Of a stretch of DNA of 64,000 bases, positions 28,951-41,457 are shown in pieces. The notes under the pieces are model-generated. The model saw only the letters and a list, made by a program, of their open reading frames with translations. It searched no databases and was not told the DNA's origin. The DNA is from Symsagittifera roscoffensis (taxonomy: Eukaryota; Xenacoelomorpha; Acoela; Convolutidae), in assembly GCF_963678635.1 (NCBI RefSeq), contig NC_087069.1:34181090-34245089 (forward strand), in the 5' to 3' direction. Made by a program: the position numbers and the translations under genes. Within the stretch, counting starts at the first letter, position 1; each line of letters starts with the position of its first letter.

Positions 28951-29360
28951 TGGAACCTGATCTAAACTACATTTTATGATTGGATAAATTAGATATTTTA
29001 CCAATGTAAAGTATTTAATATTAACCAATCATGATCCATCTGACTAACAATCCACTTATTTGTAAGTGCTGAAATTACTTGTAATTTCAGCACCAGAGAG
29101 ATTTGAATTTAACTTAGAAATTAGTTGACTCTCCAAGAAGACTTCAGCAACCGCAATAAACCAGTATACCCTAGATCTATTGAGCCTAGCAGAGACTAGT
29201 TAAACAACCTGAGACTAGATAGTATAAGAGTAAGATTAGGATTGGTATTAGACTAAGAAGTTGCACGAATCTATCCGGCCGAAAATAAGATAGCGTGACG
29301 AGCAGACGATGTACCCTATCCGAAATTACTCTATGAGTTATACCCATCGGTCCTAACTCA
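28951..29360 (+). repeat. 5' LTR of element 2
   Basis: TG...CA form, 410 bp. It contains three CCAAT-type boxes in the first 80 bp, a perfect inverted repeat at 29066-29093 (GTGCTGAAATTA, 4-nt loop, complement), AATAAA at LTR position 205 and TATAAGAG near 273. It differs from the 3' LTR at about one base (gacgAtgt versus gacgGtgt). Confidence 0.97.
29066..29093 (+). promoter_or_regulatory. Perfect 12-bp inverted repeat in the LTR
   Basis: GTGCTGAAATTA, loop CTTG, then TAATTTCAGCAC. It is repeated in the 3' LTR at 47584-47611. The element 1 LTRs carry the same structure with about two mismatches. It could be an operator-like protein site or an RNA hairpin. Confidence 0.7.
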
Positions 29361-29362
29361 TC

Positions 29363-29380
29363 TGGTGCGACCATAAGTCT
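29363..29380 (+). promoter_or_regulatory. Primer-binding site of element 2
   Basis: TGGTGCGACCATAAGTCT begins two bases after the LTR, identical to element 1. Confidence 0.85.
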
Positions 29381-30608
29381 CGAACAAGACCTTAATAGCT
29401 TAGAATTAACCAATAATAGATTAGAATTTAGACAAAACATTTACAAAATGTTATACGACAATAATTTAATCGAAATGTCTCTACGACTCAATAGATCAGA
29501 GCCAATATTCCGAACGATAACAGAACTACCCGGAATTGGAAGAAGACCTCAAACCAGAGACGACATACGACAAAGCAGAAACTTACCATATAGTTATATG
29601 ATAGTTCGGCAAAAGCCAGAACAAACTTTTGTATTTAGAATACTACTAGCAATGAATTTAGATTTTCATTTGCAAACATAAAATTTTGAAGTCAATCTTC
29701 AAAATCATTTCAGGCGCTAAACAAAATTATTAATACACAATAACGATTGATAAAAAGATCTCAGATCGTTTTCCTAAATTCTGCAGTAATATACAAAACA
29801 TGTTTGAAAAATATTTATTGAAAAATCAAAATAAAAATTAGTAGCATGACAATAAATGGTAAATAATTATAAATCATCCTGTTGTTCCAGCTTCATCACC
29901 TAAACATAACAGCATTCATAAGCTCACTAATATCATAAAAATACTAAATCTTTTCTTTACACAAACTTAAATCATTTTAAACTTAAATTCACTTAATTTT
30001 AAAATCAGATCATCAAGGCTTATCCTTGGATCTTAAATCATTTTCTATTTAATTAAATTTAAAACTTGATCATCAAGGCCTATCCTTGGATCAAAAAGAA
30101 CAACTTTGTTCTCCCCCACCCACTTAACTAGTGTCTAACGACCTCAAACGTCGATTCACTATCCAACCCTTTCTAAAAACCCAAGACTAATAGAAATTTT
30201 TGAACAAAACTAATCATTCAAATTAGGATAAACAGTGAAGAACTTCGGTTATTCATCCTCCACTTGATCCCCCCTCTTACCAGACCCAGGATAAATCTTA
30301 GACTTAGTAAGTTTAAAATAGTATCTAACGAACTACTCGCGTTCTAATTATACCTGAACCTTGTGGATCGATTTACTATTCTCCAACCCTGAACACAATC
30401 ACTACCCTTAAGTAAGATTAAGTAAGTTAACACCTTAGCTTATACTTGCCACGAGAAAGTATAAAATCATTCTTCGGAATTGATATACTTTTCTCCCCAA
30501 CCCTGAACAAATAGACCCAGGTTAGGCTAACAAAAAAATCGTAAGGACTAACAGTTTAAGCAAATAGAAATCATTTAACAACCTTTTGCACCCGTCATCC
30601 TAAACCTT
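29381..30608 (+). other. 5' leader of element 2
   Basis: Contains the same paired stem-loops as element 1 and degenerate CCAACCCTGAAC repeats. A short ATG-started frame of 77 codons (29448-29681) has its counterpart in element 1 interrupted by a stop, so I do not call it a gene. Confidence 0.6.
30008..30092 (+). promoter_or_regulatory. Paired leader stem-loops
   Basis: Units at 30008-30032 and 30068-30092, 60 nt apart, with CAAGG/CCTTG arms and GATC/GATC closing. Conserved with element 1. Confidence 0.6.
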
Positions 30609-31076
30609 ATGTCATTTAAAAACCTAGGAAATAAACAAACAATCGTTTTACACAATTGTGAAATAGATAACAAAAAATACGATCTTGTAATCACACCTCA
30701 TACACAAACAGTTGGATACATTAGAACAAAACGACAAACATTAAAGAGAAAAATAATAACTAAACAAAGACAAATAACACGAAAAAGATATTCAAAAAAT
30801 CGAAACGCATTTTCAGAATCAGAAACCAACAATTTAGACGAACTTTATAAAGTAAAAGAATCAATAGATAAAAATTGCCCAATTCACGATCAATTATATT
30901 TCTCTGACTCAGAAACAACTTCAAATTCATCAAAAAGAGGAAAAAGAAGAATAAAAAAGCAGTATAAACACAAACCAGTACATTTATACAATTGGAATCA
31001 ACCAATTAGACACATTGATAATTACATATTAACAGTCATCGAACGAAAAAATGAGCTCAACGCACACCCCAGGTGA
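30609..31076 (+). CDS. ORF A of element 2: basic leader protein, 155 aa
   Basis: Same length and start as in element 1, with scattered substitutions that mostly keep charge. The basic core (KRQTLKRKIITKQRQITRKR) is unchanged. It overlaps the Gag-Pol start by 26 nt. The frame is intact although pol is broken. Function unknown; composition suggests a nuclear RNA-binding role, without homology support. Confidence 0.8.
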   Translation: MSFKNLGNKQTIVLHNCEIDNKKYDLVITPHTQTVGYIRTKRQTLKRKIITKQRQITRKRYSKNRNAFSESETNNLDELYKVKESIDKNCPIHDQLYFSDSETTSNSSKRGKRRIKKQYKHKPVHLYNWNQPIRHIDNYILTVIERKNELNAHPR

Positions 31077-34000
31077 AGAAAGTCCAGATGATGATGATAT
31101 CTTCCCCTTTATCGTAGATGCAACCACTGATAGAGGACAGCATATATTTTGCAAAAATTTACTCTTAAATTTGTTTGAACCCGGAATCAGTCCATGTAAA
31201 ACAGAGTTCCCAGATGTAAAAATCAAAAGACAAATTATCGACCACTATCTAAAAGATATATGTAACCTAACACAACAATACGGAATCTACTCCATTGAAT
31301 TCAACTCACCAAATCAGAATCACAATAAATATATAATTCAAACAGACGACCTTGATTTAGAATTTTCAAAAGTATTCTCAGAATATATAAAAAGCATCCA
31401 ATATCATAACTCACAAAGAGCAAACTCCATATTCACCAATGAAGTTTTTGCGATAATATATAGTTATATATCGATATTAGAAAACGAAATCCAGATACCA
31501 AATGTCTCACCGACAGAAACATCTAAACATATAAGAGTACGACATGAAATCACACTACTCTCTAGTTTTCTAAATATAATTAAAGAAAATTTCACGAAAG
31601 ATGAAGTTTCCCAACATACAAAACACGACTTACAAAAAATTTTGGCATGGTTCATAATAGATTATTTCACACATAATATTGATTTAATTTCACAAGCAAG
31701 AAAAAATTTTAGACCCCAAAACTCAAACGATGATACTGCCATCACAGAACAATCAGACTATGTTTGGGACCCCGAATGGTCTCATCCCGCATTCATAAAC
31801 TTCCCACAATCAATCTCAAGTCAAGCAATAAGTACGATATCTTATGTAAGAGATTATGTAAGAGTAATACCATTAACCATTGATGCAACACCATTAAACT
31901 ATAATACATTTTTACCCGATATGCAAAATAATAGTTTAAACTCTACAGTCATACACAATGAAAACCTCAATGGAACTAGGAATCTTACTCAACAAGATAT
32001 CCAGACACCATCACACTTCATAAATGAAGAAATCGTACACACAACAACTACACAACAAAGTATTTCACCAATACGTCCCAACTTAACAACACCAAGAAAT
32101 ACAAACCCTTCACAAACACAAGTAACCTTACAATCAACCGTTAAACCTTCGGTTGCCCCAAAATATTCACACATGGATTACCAAACATACAGACCCATGA
32201 CAATACCGCCAAAAACACGCAAAACGTTCACTAGAAACAATTTTGCAGACCATAATTATAATTACACACATCCATCAAAAACAAATTATCAACCACGAAA
32301 AAATTTTAGTAATTATACAAGATCTCGAAACTGGGATAACCCAATAGCACAACCTAATTCAGTAAATTTCCAAACAAATTTACATCCTCCACAGGATCGT
32401 AGTGAAAACTATCCATTTTTTCAACAAAATAAAAATAAAAAACAAACATCTTATCAAATGGATTGCTTATCCTCAGATGATGATTTCTTACAACCAGATA
32501 TATTTGCACCCTATAATCAAGAATATCGTGGACAAGGAGTACAGAAACCACACACAAAGCATAGAATTTTTTCTCCACAACCGATAGATACACAAAATCA
32601 ACAACCAATTCAGCAACAAAACCCAATTAATACACAATATTTTCAACCAATTCAGCAACAAAACCCAATGATTGCACACTCGTATCAACCAACACAAATG
32701 CAAAATGAAATACCACTCCCATATTATCTTCAACAACACGAAATAACAAGAAATCAACTTTCAAATTTTTCTCAAATGCCAAATGCAGCAGAATCATTAC
32801 AAATGACAATGAATCCATACCTTATGGGTGGATCATCAATAACATCAAATAAACCTTTAATGGTATTCACAGGAACAGACCCTGAATATTCTGTAGAAGA
32901 TTATTTAAACGCAGTAACAGCAAATTTAATTTTAAATATAGGACCCGAACCAATTAATAAGCCACTACATCAAAACTGGATACATCGACGCACAGCGTTG
33001 ATACAAACAACTTTAGATGGCGCAGCCCAAAAATGGTTTTCAGTATTGCCTATAGAAATAAAATCAAATTGGAAAAGGTTTACACAAGAATTTTCAAAAA
33101 TGTTTGACTCCGAAAGAAACAAACAACAACAAAGAGTTTTATGTAATGAAATTCGCAGATTACCAAACGAAACCATCAAGCAATTAGCAGTACGCATCGA
33201 AACACTAGTTCGAAAAGCATATTCATTAAATACACACGACTATAAAAACACAAAGATGACAGAAATCTTAATGATGACCTTAACACCGCAATTAAGAAAA
33301 ATAGCAATAAAAAAGAGAGCATCCCATCCTTCTTCAATTCGAGAACCCGATTTAGATTTTCGAAAACTAGTAGACAAACTAGAACAAGCAGAAATCACAA
33401 TGAAACTCGAAGAAACGGAAAATCTGAAATTACAATACGTTAACAGAATTGAAACAGCTTCCACAAATATAAACAATATACAGGAATCAGATACAGACCT
33501 CGTTGAAAAAATCACTGAAATACTCAATATTTACGAAAAACACCCAAACATTAAAGGCAAACCATCCTTCAAAAAATGGTGTAATTATTGCCGACGATAC
33601 GGACATAGTATTTCTGAATGTAGACAAAAACAGCAAGACAATCAAAATAAACCTCAAAAATATAAAGAACCAAATATATCATTCTATCAATACATGAAAA
33701 AAGATCAAAATCTACCGAACAAAACTGTCTACAGCAACAACAGTTCAGGAAAACCACTCCCGAACAATACAAATTATACAAGAAATCAATCACCATATAA
33801 CTCAAGTTATAGAGGAAGATCACCAGAACGAAGAAACACGCAAAATTCATCACAAAATCACTACAATAGACCAAATAGTCGAAATAACTATTCCAGATCA
33901 AATTCAAATACACAACGATTTGTTTCTAGATCTGATTCCCAATCAAGAAATAATTACTATCCAAACAATCAATCACGAAATTCATCATACAATAGGAATA

Positions 34001-37000
34001 GAAACTACTCCAATAATCGGAATAGAAGTTATTCAAACAACCGAAACCAGAATTACCCGAACAATCAATCAAGGAATAATTCATATAATAGATCGAACTA
34101 TAACAGACCAAACAATAATTACCAAAATAGATCGCGAAATAATTCACAAAATCGACACTCAAGTTATAATAATCGTTATAGAAATTATTCCCAATCACCA
34201 CACCGGAATAATAATAACTATAATAATTCTAATAATCGCCACAGAAGTAGTACACCCAAACATCAAAGACATATTAATCAAGTACAATCAAATGAAGAAA
34301 CAACATCAGACCCCCCAGGTATTGATGACACAGGCAATAACGAACTACAACTAAATCAAATAAACTGTGGATCATCAGACACAGAAAGCGATGCAGAAAA
34401 CACTCTCTCCATCAATATGATAAAAGTCGAAAATGACTATGAACCTGTTATATATGAACAACCTTTTTCATCACACATATATGAGAATCAATCAGAACTC
34501 CTTCACAATTATTATATTGAACCCATCCATTCCACACCGACGACGCAAAAAACTAATGAAATTAACACTACAAATCAACCCAATGAGAACGAAAAAACAA
34601 AATGCTTGAATACAAATCACATCTATCAAAACATACAAAAAGAACAACCCAAAGAAAAAATTTGGACAATACCATTTCTTTTAGAAAGTCCAAGAAGCAA
34701 AGAATTTCAACCACCAGATCTTGAAATTGATTTTTTAATTGATTCAGGAGCAGAATCAAATATAATAAACATTCCCACATGGAATGAAATAAAAACCTTA
34801 CACCCAAAGCTAACACCTCTTGAAACCTCCAGCAAACTAGCAACAGCACAAGGATCAACATTAATAAACTACGGAAAAATTCAATTATTTCTTCTCCCCA
34901 CAAGAACAATGGAGCAAAACAAAATTTTAACCAAACCATTTAAAAAAATATTCCATATCACTGATATTAAATATAATATCATTGGAATACCATTTATCTC
35001 TAAATATATACCAACAATCAACATCTTGAATAGTAAAATATTAATCAAAGATAAATATACAAAAACAAAAGACACATCCCTAACATTTTTTCAAAGATTA
35101 AATAAACAACCACCATTCTTTTCAAAATTTTACCCAATATATAACCAACAAAGAAAACACTTGAAACCACTATCAGGAAACATCTATAATTTTTCAATCA
35201 AACAAGTTCACCAATATGATAAAAAACAAAACAAACAAAAATTTTATATGTCAGATTTTGAATTCAAACCTATTCATAAGTTTTTCAAAATCACAATCTC
35301 ATCAATAAAATATTTGAAAAACTCGAATTCAGATATTATTTCCTTACATGTATACAACAATACACCTTACCAAGTAACATTACCTTTAGGACTTTTGGGC
35401 TATTGCAAAACCAACGCTACAATATCACCAATACACGAAAAAGCATATCGTGTAAATAATATACTCCAATTACTAGATATTTGCCAATCCACAATCCTTA
35501 ATGAAGAATTATCTATAAATAATATAATAAGTAACGAAAACAGAAATACGGATTATTTCACAAAAACCCCATATTTCAAACCGACATTCAACATAAATAA
35601 CTACACAGAAAATCAACAGACATTTTTAACAATGTTTAATTTCCAACATTCACAAATAACTTAAGACGAATTTGAAAAATTAGCCAAACAGCTAATTAAA
35701 TATTCATCAGTCTATGCAACATCCAAATTTGATGTTGGCAAAATCAGCTCATCACTAAATCTCCCATTAAAACCAGACGCAGTTTTCAAAAAACAAAGAG
35801 CAAGTAAAGTACCAATTCACTTATACGATAAAGTGAACAGATTACTCGACATTTTAGAACAATACAACATTATATCACCAGTAAACAAAGAAGAACAACC
35901 AAAAGGCAACACATTTATTAACCCTGTTATCATTCTAGCCAAAGGAGAATCATTAAAAATTGTTCTCGATGCTAGATACCTCAACTCACTCATAGATGAA
36001 TCAAAGTGTAATTGGCCTATTGAACCAATACAAGTTATTTTAACAAAAATAAACGGAAAATACGGAAAATATTTTACAACCGCAGATATGAATAGTGCAT
36101 ACAATCAAATGCCATTAGATGAACAATCACGACGTTTAACACAATTTGTTATTGGAAACCAACAATACGAATTCAACCGCTTATTCTATGGAATATCCAT
36201 AGGACCAGCAGCATTTTCAGCTTTTATGAGCAAAATTTTTCGACCACTAATACTCAAGAAAAACGCAATCACCTATTTAGACGATGTTTTTATGCAATAA
36301 CAGACAAAAGAGGAAATGTTCAATGTTTTAGAACAATATCACCAAATACTTCAGAACGAAAATCTGAAGGCCGCCCCCGATAAATCACACTTCTTTTTGA
36401 CAAGAGTTAAATTCTTAGGACATAATATAGAAAGAAAAACAATCACTCCATTGAAATCACGTATAGACGCTATTCAAAAACTCCAACCACCAACAAACAA
36501 AAAGAAAATCCAAGAATTCCTTGGAATGCTAAACTTTTTAAGCAAATATGTTTATAAAATGCAATTATATCTACGACCATTCTATAATATACTTAGACAA
36601 CAAAATAATTTTGAATGGAATACAGAACATCAAGCACGATTTGAAGAAATTAAAAAACTTCTAACTGAACCAATTTCAAACACAATTCCAGATTCAAATC
36701 AACCATTTTATGCAATGTGCGATGCTTCGAACTTTGGCATCGGCGCAGCATTATTACAATCACATAATGGTACAAATAAAATGAACCTCATATCAGCAAA
36801 TTCTCGATTATTCACTCAAGCAGAGCTACGACTCTCAACTCTAATGAGAGAATGTACAGCCATAATATATACACTAACAGAATATGAATTTCTGATACTT
36901 GGATCAAAACATCCCACAGTTCTATTCACAGACCATAAACCAATCATCTTTCTTTTTACACAAAAGTCTAATCCAAACCACCGAGTTTATAGATTTCAAC

Positions 37001-39306
37001 TAGTTTTAATGAAATTCCCAAACTTACATATAGTTTGGACCGCAGGAAAAAATCTTGCATTACCAGACACATTAAGTCGAAATACGCCACCGGAATTACT
37101 TACACGTAAAACCACAGTTGAAATACCCAAAAATATAAAATTCTACCTTGCAGAAAATGAAACATCACCCCGATTGGAATGCAAATATGCAGTAAAAACT
37201 GACGTTGAACAATCACAAATAAATAATTTACAACATTTCCCACTTTATTTAGATTGTCAAAATAATCACTATGAAGTTGATCTACTTGGAACATCAACTT
37301 TTAAACCAATCCCATATTCACAATGGATAAAAAATAACACCCAACAAAAAAGAGTAAAACAACACTCGCATAAGAAAGACCTTTTTCCACTAATTGAAAA
37401 AGAAAACCTAACTGATAAAATAAATTTATCAGGACCACAAACAAACGATTCAAAATACACAATAAATCAAGTTTTTGACCTCCATGACCCACTTGATACA
37501 ATACCCTTATCTAAATTAGAAATTGAAAACATTTTTCTCCCCCCAACAGAAACAATTACAATTTCAACACTGAAACAATATCAAAACCTTGACCCAGTAA
37601 TTCGACAACTGAAATCATGGCACAAATATAAAACTAAACCTATCAAAGCAGATTCAACTATTCTAGGAAACAAAACACTCCTCCGATATTTTCGAAAATT
37701 CAATAATACAACAATTAACGAAAACACAGACCTTCTAGAATACAAACTAAATGAATCTACAGTTCCCTGTCTCCCTTTAAGTATGATTCTCATAGCTTTT
37801 AATATTTCACATACACAAAATATTAAAGGACACTCTGGATCAGAGAAAACATATTCAAATTTTATACAAAACTTTTATTTCCCAAATGCACCAATTTGGA
37901 TAAAAGTACTATGCAATGACTGTATAGTATGTCAACTAAATAAACCTTACCCAAATCAAAAACAAATAGCACAAAAACAAGATTTTAAAGGACAAAGTTT
38001 GTACTTTAACCATCGTATCTCATTTGATACTAAAGGACCAATTTCACCCTCATCAGAAGGAAACTCCTACATCATGGTAATTGTTGACGCATTTACACAT
38101 TATGTAGCACTTAACCCAGTACCACATTGTAACGCTTATTACGCTTACACAACACTCTATGAACACTGGATAGCCAAATTCGGACTACCAAAAATTTTAG
38201 TTACAGACAACGGTACAGAATTCATAAATAATGAAATCATTACACTATGTCATTTATATAACATTAAACACAAACCACGTACATCTCACGCACCTTGGAC
38301 AAACGGCTTAGTCGAAGGTATGAACCGTTCATTACAAGAATATCTCAGATGTATCATCAATGGCAATGATACAAGATATACCGAATGGTCAGCAGATGTA
38401 AAACTATTTCCCTTAGCATATAATTCACAAATCACGACAACTTTAGGAATGTCACCATATGAAATGGTTTTTAACCAAAAGCCACGCAAACCAATAATGT
38501 TTACAGCAAACTCTCATAAAAACGCACAAGGTTATTGTCAACCAAATAAAGACTCAATTTGTTATAACCTACCATTACATACACACGATGAAGATCATTT
38601 TCATCACCCACAAATTCTTAAATTAGCCTCCGGTACACACACCGAATGGATTTTAAACAGAGATAAAAAACACAACGAAATTTACCAAAAAGTAACAAAA
38701 AAGTTGTTACAAAGGCAAAATATTAATGAACAAATAAATTCACGCTTTACACCAGCCTCCGATTTAAAAATTGGAACATTTGTTTTAATACCCAATTTAA
38801 ATACTCAAAAAGGAATTTCAAAAAAATTACAACCCCTTCGTAAAGGACCATACCAAATAATTGCAAAACCCACTGATGTCACATATAAAATTACCGACTC
38901 AGACAAAAAAGAATTCGTTCAACACCGAAATAACCTATTACCTTATTATCCAAAAGAATACGCACTCCGCGAACTAACTCAATTATATTCTTTTACAGGT
39001 TTACAAGTTATTCAAAATGACCCACATACGGAAAATACAACGAAGGAACAAAAAGATTTTCACCTCAAAAACCAAATAACAAAATCAACCACCACAAAAA
39101 ACAATACAAAAAATCTAGATCAAAATACATCTCAAAAAGAAAGAAAAAATAGAAAAATGACAGAACAAATAATACCCCAAGAACAAATCGACAAATCAGA
39201 ACATAGAGAGTCTTCACGACTTAGAAATCAACCACGTAAAAATTATAAATTAAACATCCCACAATCTAAAATATTAAAGAAAGTTGAATTTCAAAAACAA
39301 CTTTAA
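31051..39306 (+). pseudogene. Gag-Pol of element 2, two nonsense codons
   Basis: Matches the element 1 polyprotein throughout in one frame, with all the same domains. A TAA at 35662-35664 (codon about 1538, CAA in element 1) falls between protease and reverse transcriptase. A second TAA at 36298-36300 (codon about 1750, TCA in element 1) falls just after the YLDD catalytic motif. A 9-nt tandem duplication adds Gly-Lys-Tyr near 36060. Gag, the CCHC knuckle and the protease (DSGAES) precede the first stop, so a Gag-PR product could still form, but RT, RNase H and integrase would need readthrough. The C-terminus differs slightly (ends QKQL). Confidence 0.93.
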
Positions 39307-39899
39307 TTCTACATTTAATAATCTTTGCACCTCTGAAACATTTTACACTTTCATTTTTCAAGATAACATGCTGACAAACACGCAGCGATTCTAGTTCAAA
39401 ATTAGCCAATAGGATTCATCCAATCCGTCACCTTCTATAACTTTAACACAAACCAACTAGACGAAAAATATTAAACTCCAGGCATATCTATAACTATAAC
39501 TTTACGACCTCCAGGTCAAAAATAAGCAAACTACTCCAACTTGACAACTAAAATAAATATCACCATAATATCATAACCCTCCCTTATGTAATAAACCAAA
39601 GATCAACAATATTTCCCCAACTCAGACCTCAAATATCCCCCAAACAAATATGTTAAATTAGCCTAAAGTAAAAGAACGACCATTTTATTTAGCCTAAAGT
39701 ATAAAAATCTCAAAAATACCCCAGATCATTTGACAAATGAAAATAAAGACAAAGAAGACCTCCCGATCACCATAAAAATTGCCCCCAACAATTTTTTACA
39801 AAACTCAACCCACTTGTCAAAAAACTAATAAATAATCCGACCACACTTGAAAATTGCCCCAAACAACAAAAAATATTCGATCAAGAAGTCATTTCTTAA
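39307..39899 (+). other. Pol-to-ORF B gap of element 2
   Basis: No ORF. It holds TTAGCCTAAAGTA-type repeats (about 39659-39700), TATAAAAA at 39700-39707 and repeated TTGCCCC(C)AACAA words. It is colinear with the gap in element 1. Confidence 0.6.
39700..39707 (+). promoter_or_regulatory. TATA-like box upstream of the accessory ORFs
   Basis: TATAAAAA, about 193-200 nt before ORF B, conserved with element 1. Candidate internal promoter. Confidence 0.35.
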
Positions 39900-40130
39900 A
39901 TGCTCTTCTATCATACAGTCACTAAAATTATCACAAACCTCAAACAATTTTTTACGATACTTGAAACTTTCATAATATTTCTTTTTGATATCCTTGAATC
40001 TTTTCTAATAATCTTAATCATTTTTTGTAATATTTTTTAAATTTCCTACACTATATTCGAACTATTTCTCCAACTTTCAAAAACCCTTGATTATATCCAC
40101 AGGTACGATTTATACAACTTGTCTAAATGA
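39900..40130 (+). pseudogene. ORF B of element 2, premature stop
   Basis: Same frame and hydrophobic character as ORF B of element 1, but TTA has become TAA at codon 47 (40038-40040), truncating the membrane segment. The frame then continues to the TGA that overlaps the ORF C start at 40127. Confidence 0.7.
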
Positions 40131-40315
40131 TACGAACTATTTTCAGTAGAACTGATATTTTTCTACTATTTGTAATTTTCATAATATTTCTATCATCCCT
40201 CATTTTGACCGTATGCAAATGTATAAAGAAAGCAATCATCACATTCGCTCTAGCAACAATCCTCCTAATTCTTTTCTTAGAAGAATACTATAATAAACAT
40301 AAACTTTTTCACTAA
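40127..40315 (+). CDS. ORF C of element 2: small membrane protein, 62 aa
   Basis: Nearly identical to ORF C of element 1, with two hydrophobic spans around a short Lys/Cys segment (CKCIKKAI). Only a few residues differ (for example FIIFLSSLILTV). It stays open although its neighbour ORF B is broken. Its stop is 8 nt before the ORF D frame. Confidence 0.7.
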   Translation: MIRTIFSRTDIFLLFVIFIIFLSSLILTVCKCIKKAIITFALATILLILFLEEYYNKHKLFH

Positions 40316-40323
40316 AAGAATAG

Positions 40324-41457
40324 ACCAAAAAGCTATCAAAAATTGCTACCCAACAGTTACAAAGTCAGTCTTCACCGACATCATCCCAAGATAACCCAAC
40401 AACACCTTCAACTACCCAAAATCCTCAAACATCTACACGAATTTCCTTTCAAGATAACCCATACACTTTTGAAGAACGACACGCTCGTTTATCAGAACCA
40501 CTAGAACCAGTTCAACGACAAGCACCTCTAAGTGAACCAACATATAACTTATACCCAACACTACCACAAGAATTAAGTAGAATAAGAAATCCTAGTCAAA
40601 ACCAAAATACAGTCGAAATAAGTAGACAAATTATACATCCTCGAAGAAACAGAAATTTTCAAACTCCCCGAGTTCATTTTGATATACCTCAATTCCCATC
40701 ACAAAACACTCCAGAAAACCCCATTGGTATATTACCAGAAACCCCTACGCTTCTTTCACAACGTAGCACCTCAAGCCTACCATCAGATTACTTAGGTTCA
40801 ACACCAACATCTGAACAAATACGTGAAAATCCCTTTAACCCCCCAAACCAGGCATCACGACTACCATATTGGACAACACATTCATTCACACAAGGTGAAC
40901 TAAATTTAGTCAATGATCCAATAGATATTTCTACGGATACAACAACATCCTCATCACTACCAGAAACATTATCACTACCATCAACACCATCAATAAGCCA
41001 GATTTCACCACCACCTTTTAACTTAAATTTTCCAAATAATCTCGACGCCAGATATCGAGAACAATCATCAACAAATATCCCTTTAAGACTAGATTGGAAT
41101 ACATTTACAGCCCCTCCACCATTATTTGGACAACATCTAGAAAGTAATCGCCTTCACAACTGGGCACTTAATAGATTACAATACCGGCAAGACATTCACG
41201 ACGATATCCGTGATCACAATATCCAAATACTCCAACAAAACAGTTTACAATTAAAGTTTGAAATCACAGTTAAATTAAACAACATTACTCAACATCCCTA
41301 CCCATTAAACCCACCAAACATAACAGCTCAATCACTACCTCCACCATTTATAACCACTGAAGTAATATATAAATACGACAGATATACCAAAAAGACAATT
41401 GGTTACATCACATTTTATAACCCATACTCAGGATTATCATACACATGTATATTCTAA
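40324..41457 (+). CDS. ORF D of element 2: 377 codons, no ATG
   Basis: Opens right after TAG (40321-40323) and closes with TAA 13 nt inside Env. No in-frame ATG. One out-of-frame ATG exists (GTCAATGATCC, about 40910), followed by a stop four codons later. The nucleotide differences from element 1 are mostly synonymous, and frame length is the same to the base. Pro/Thr-rich first half, denser C-terminal third (LRLDWNTFTAPPPLFGQ). The initiation mechanism is not visible; splicing into the CTACCCAACAG acceptor or a near-cognate start are the options. Confidence 0.75.
   Translation, partial: TKKLSKIATQQLQSQSSPTSSQDNPTTPSTTQNPQTSTRISFQDNPYTFEERHARLSEPLEPVQRQAPLSEPTYNLYPTLPQELSRIRNPSQNQNTVEISRQIIHPRRNRNFQTPRVHFDIPQFPSQNTPENPIGILPETPTLLSQRSTSSLPSDYLGSTPTSEQIRENPFNPPNQASRLPYWTTHSFTQGELNLVNDPIDISTDTTTSSSLPETLSLPSTPSISQISPPPFNLNFPNNLDARYREQSSTNIPLRLDWNTFTAPPPLFGQHLESNRLHNWALNRLQYRQDIHDDIRDHNIQILQQNSLQLKFEITVKLNNITQHPYPLNPPNITAQSLPPPFITTEVIYKYDRYTKKTIGYITFYNPYSGLSYTCIF

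Noticed and set aside
29448-29681. A 77-codon leader ORF in element 2
   Set aside because: The element 1 counterpart is stopped early and the frame is not kept after that point. It may be a chance uORF.
35662-36300. Programmed readthrough at the two TAA codons in element 2 pol
   Set aside because: Element 1 has sense codons (CAA, TCA) at both places, and one stop sits just after the RT active site. Simple nonsense mutation is the better reading.
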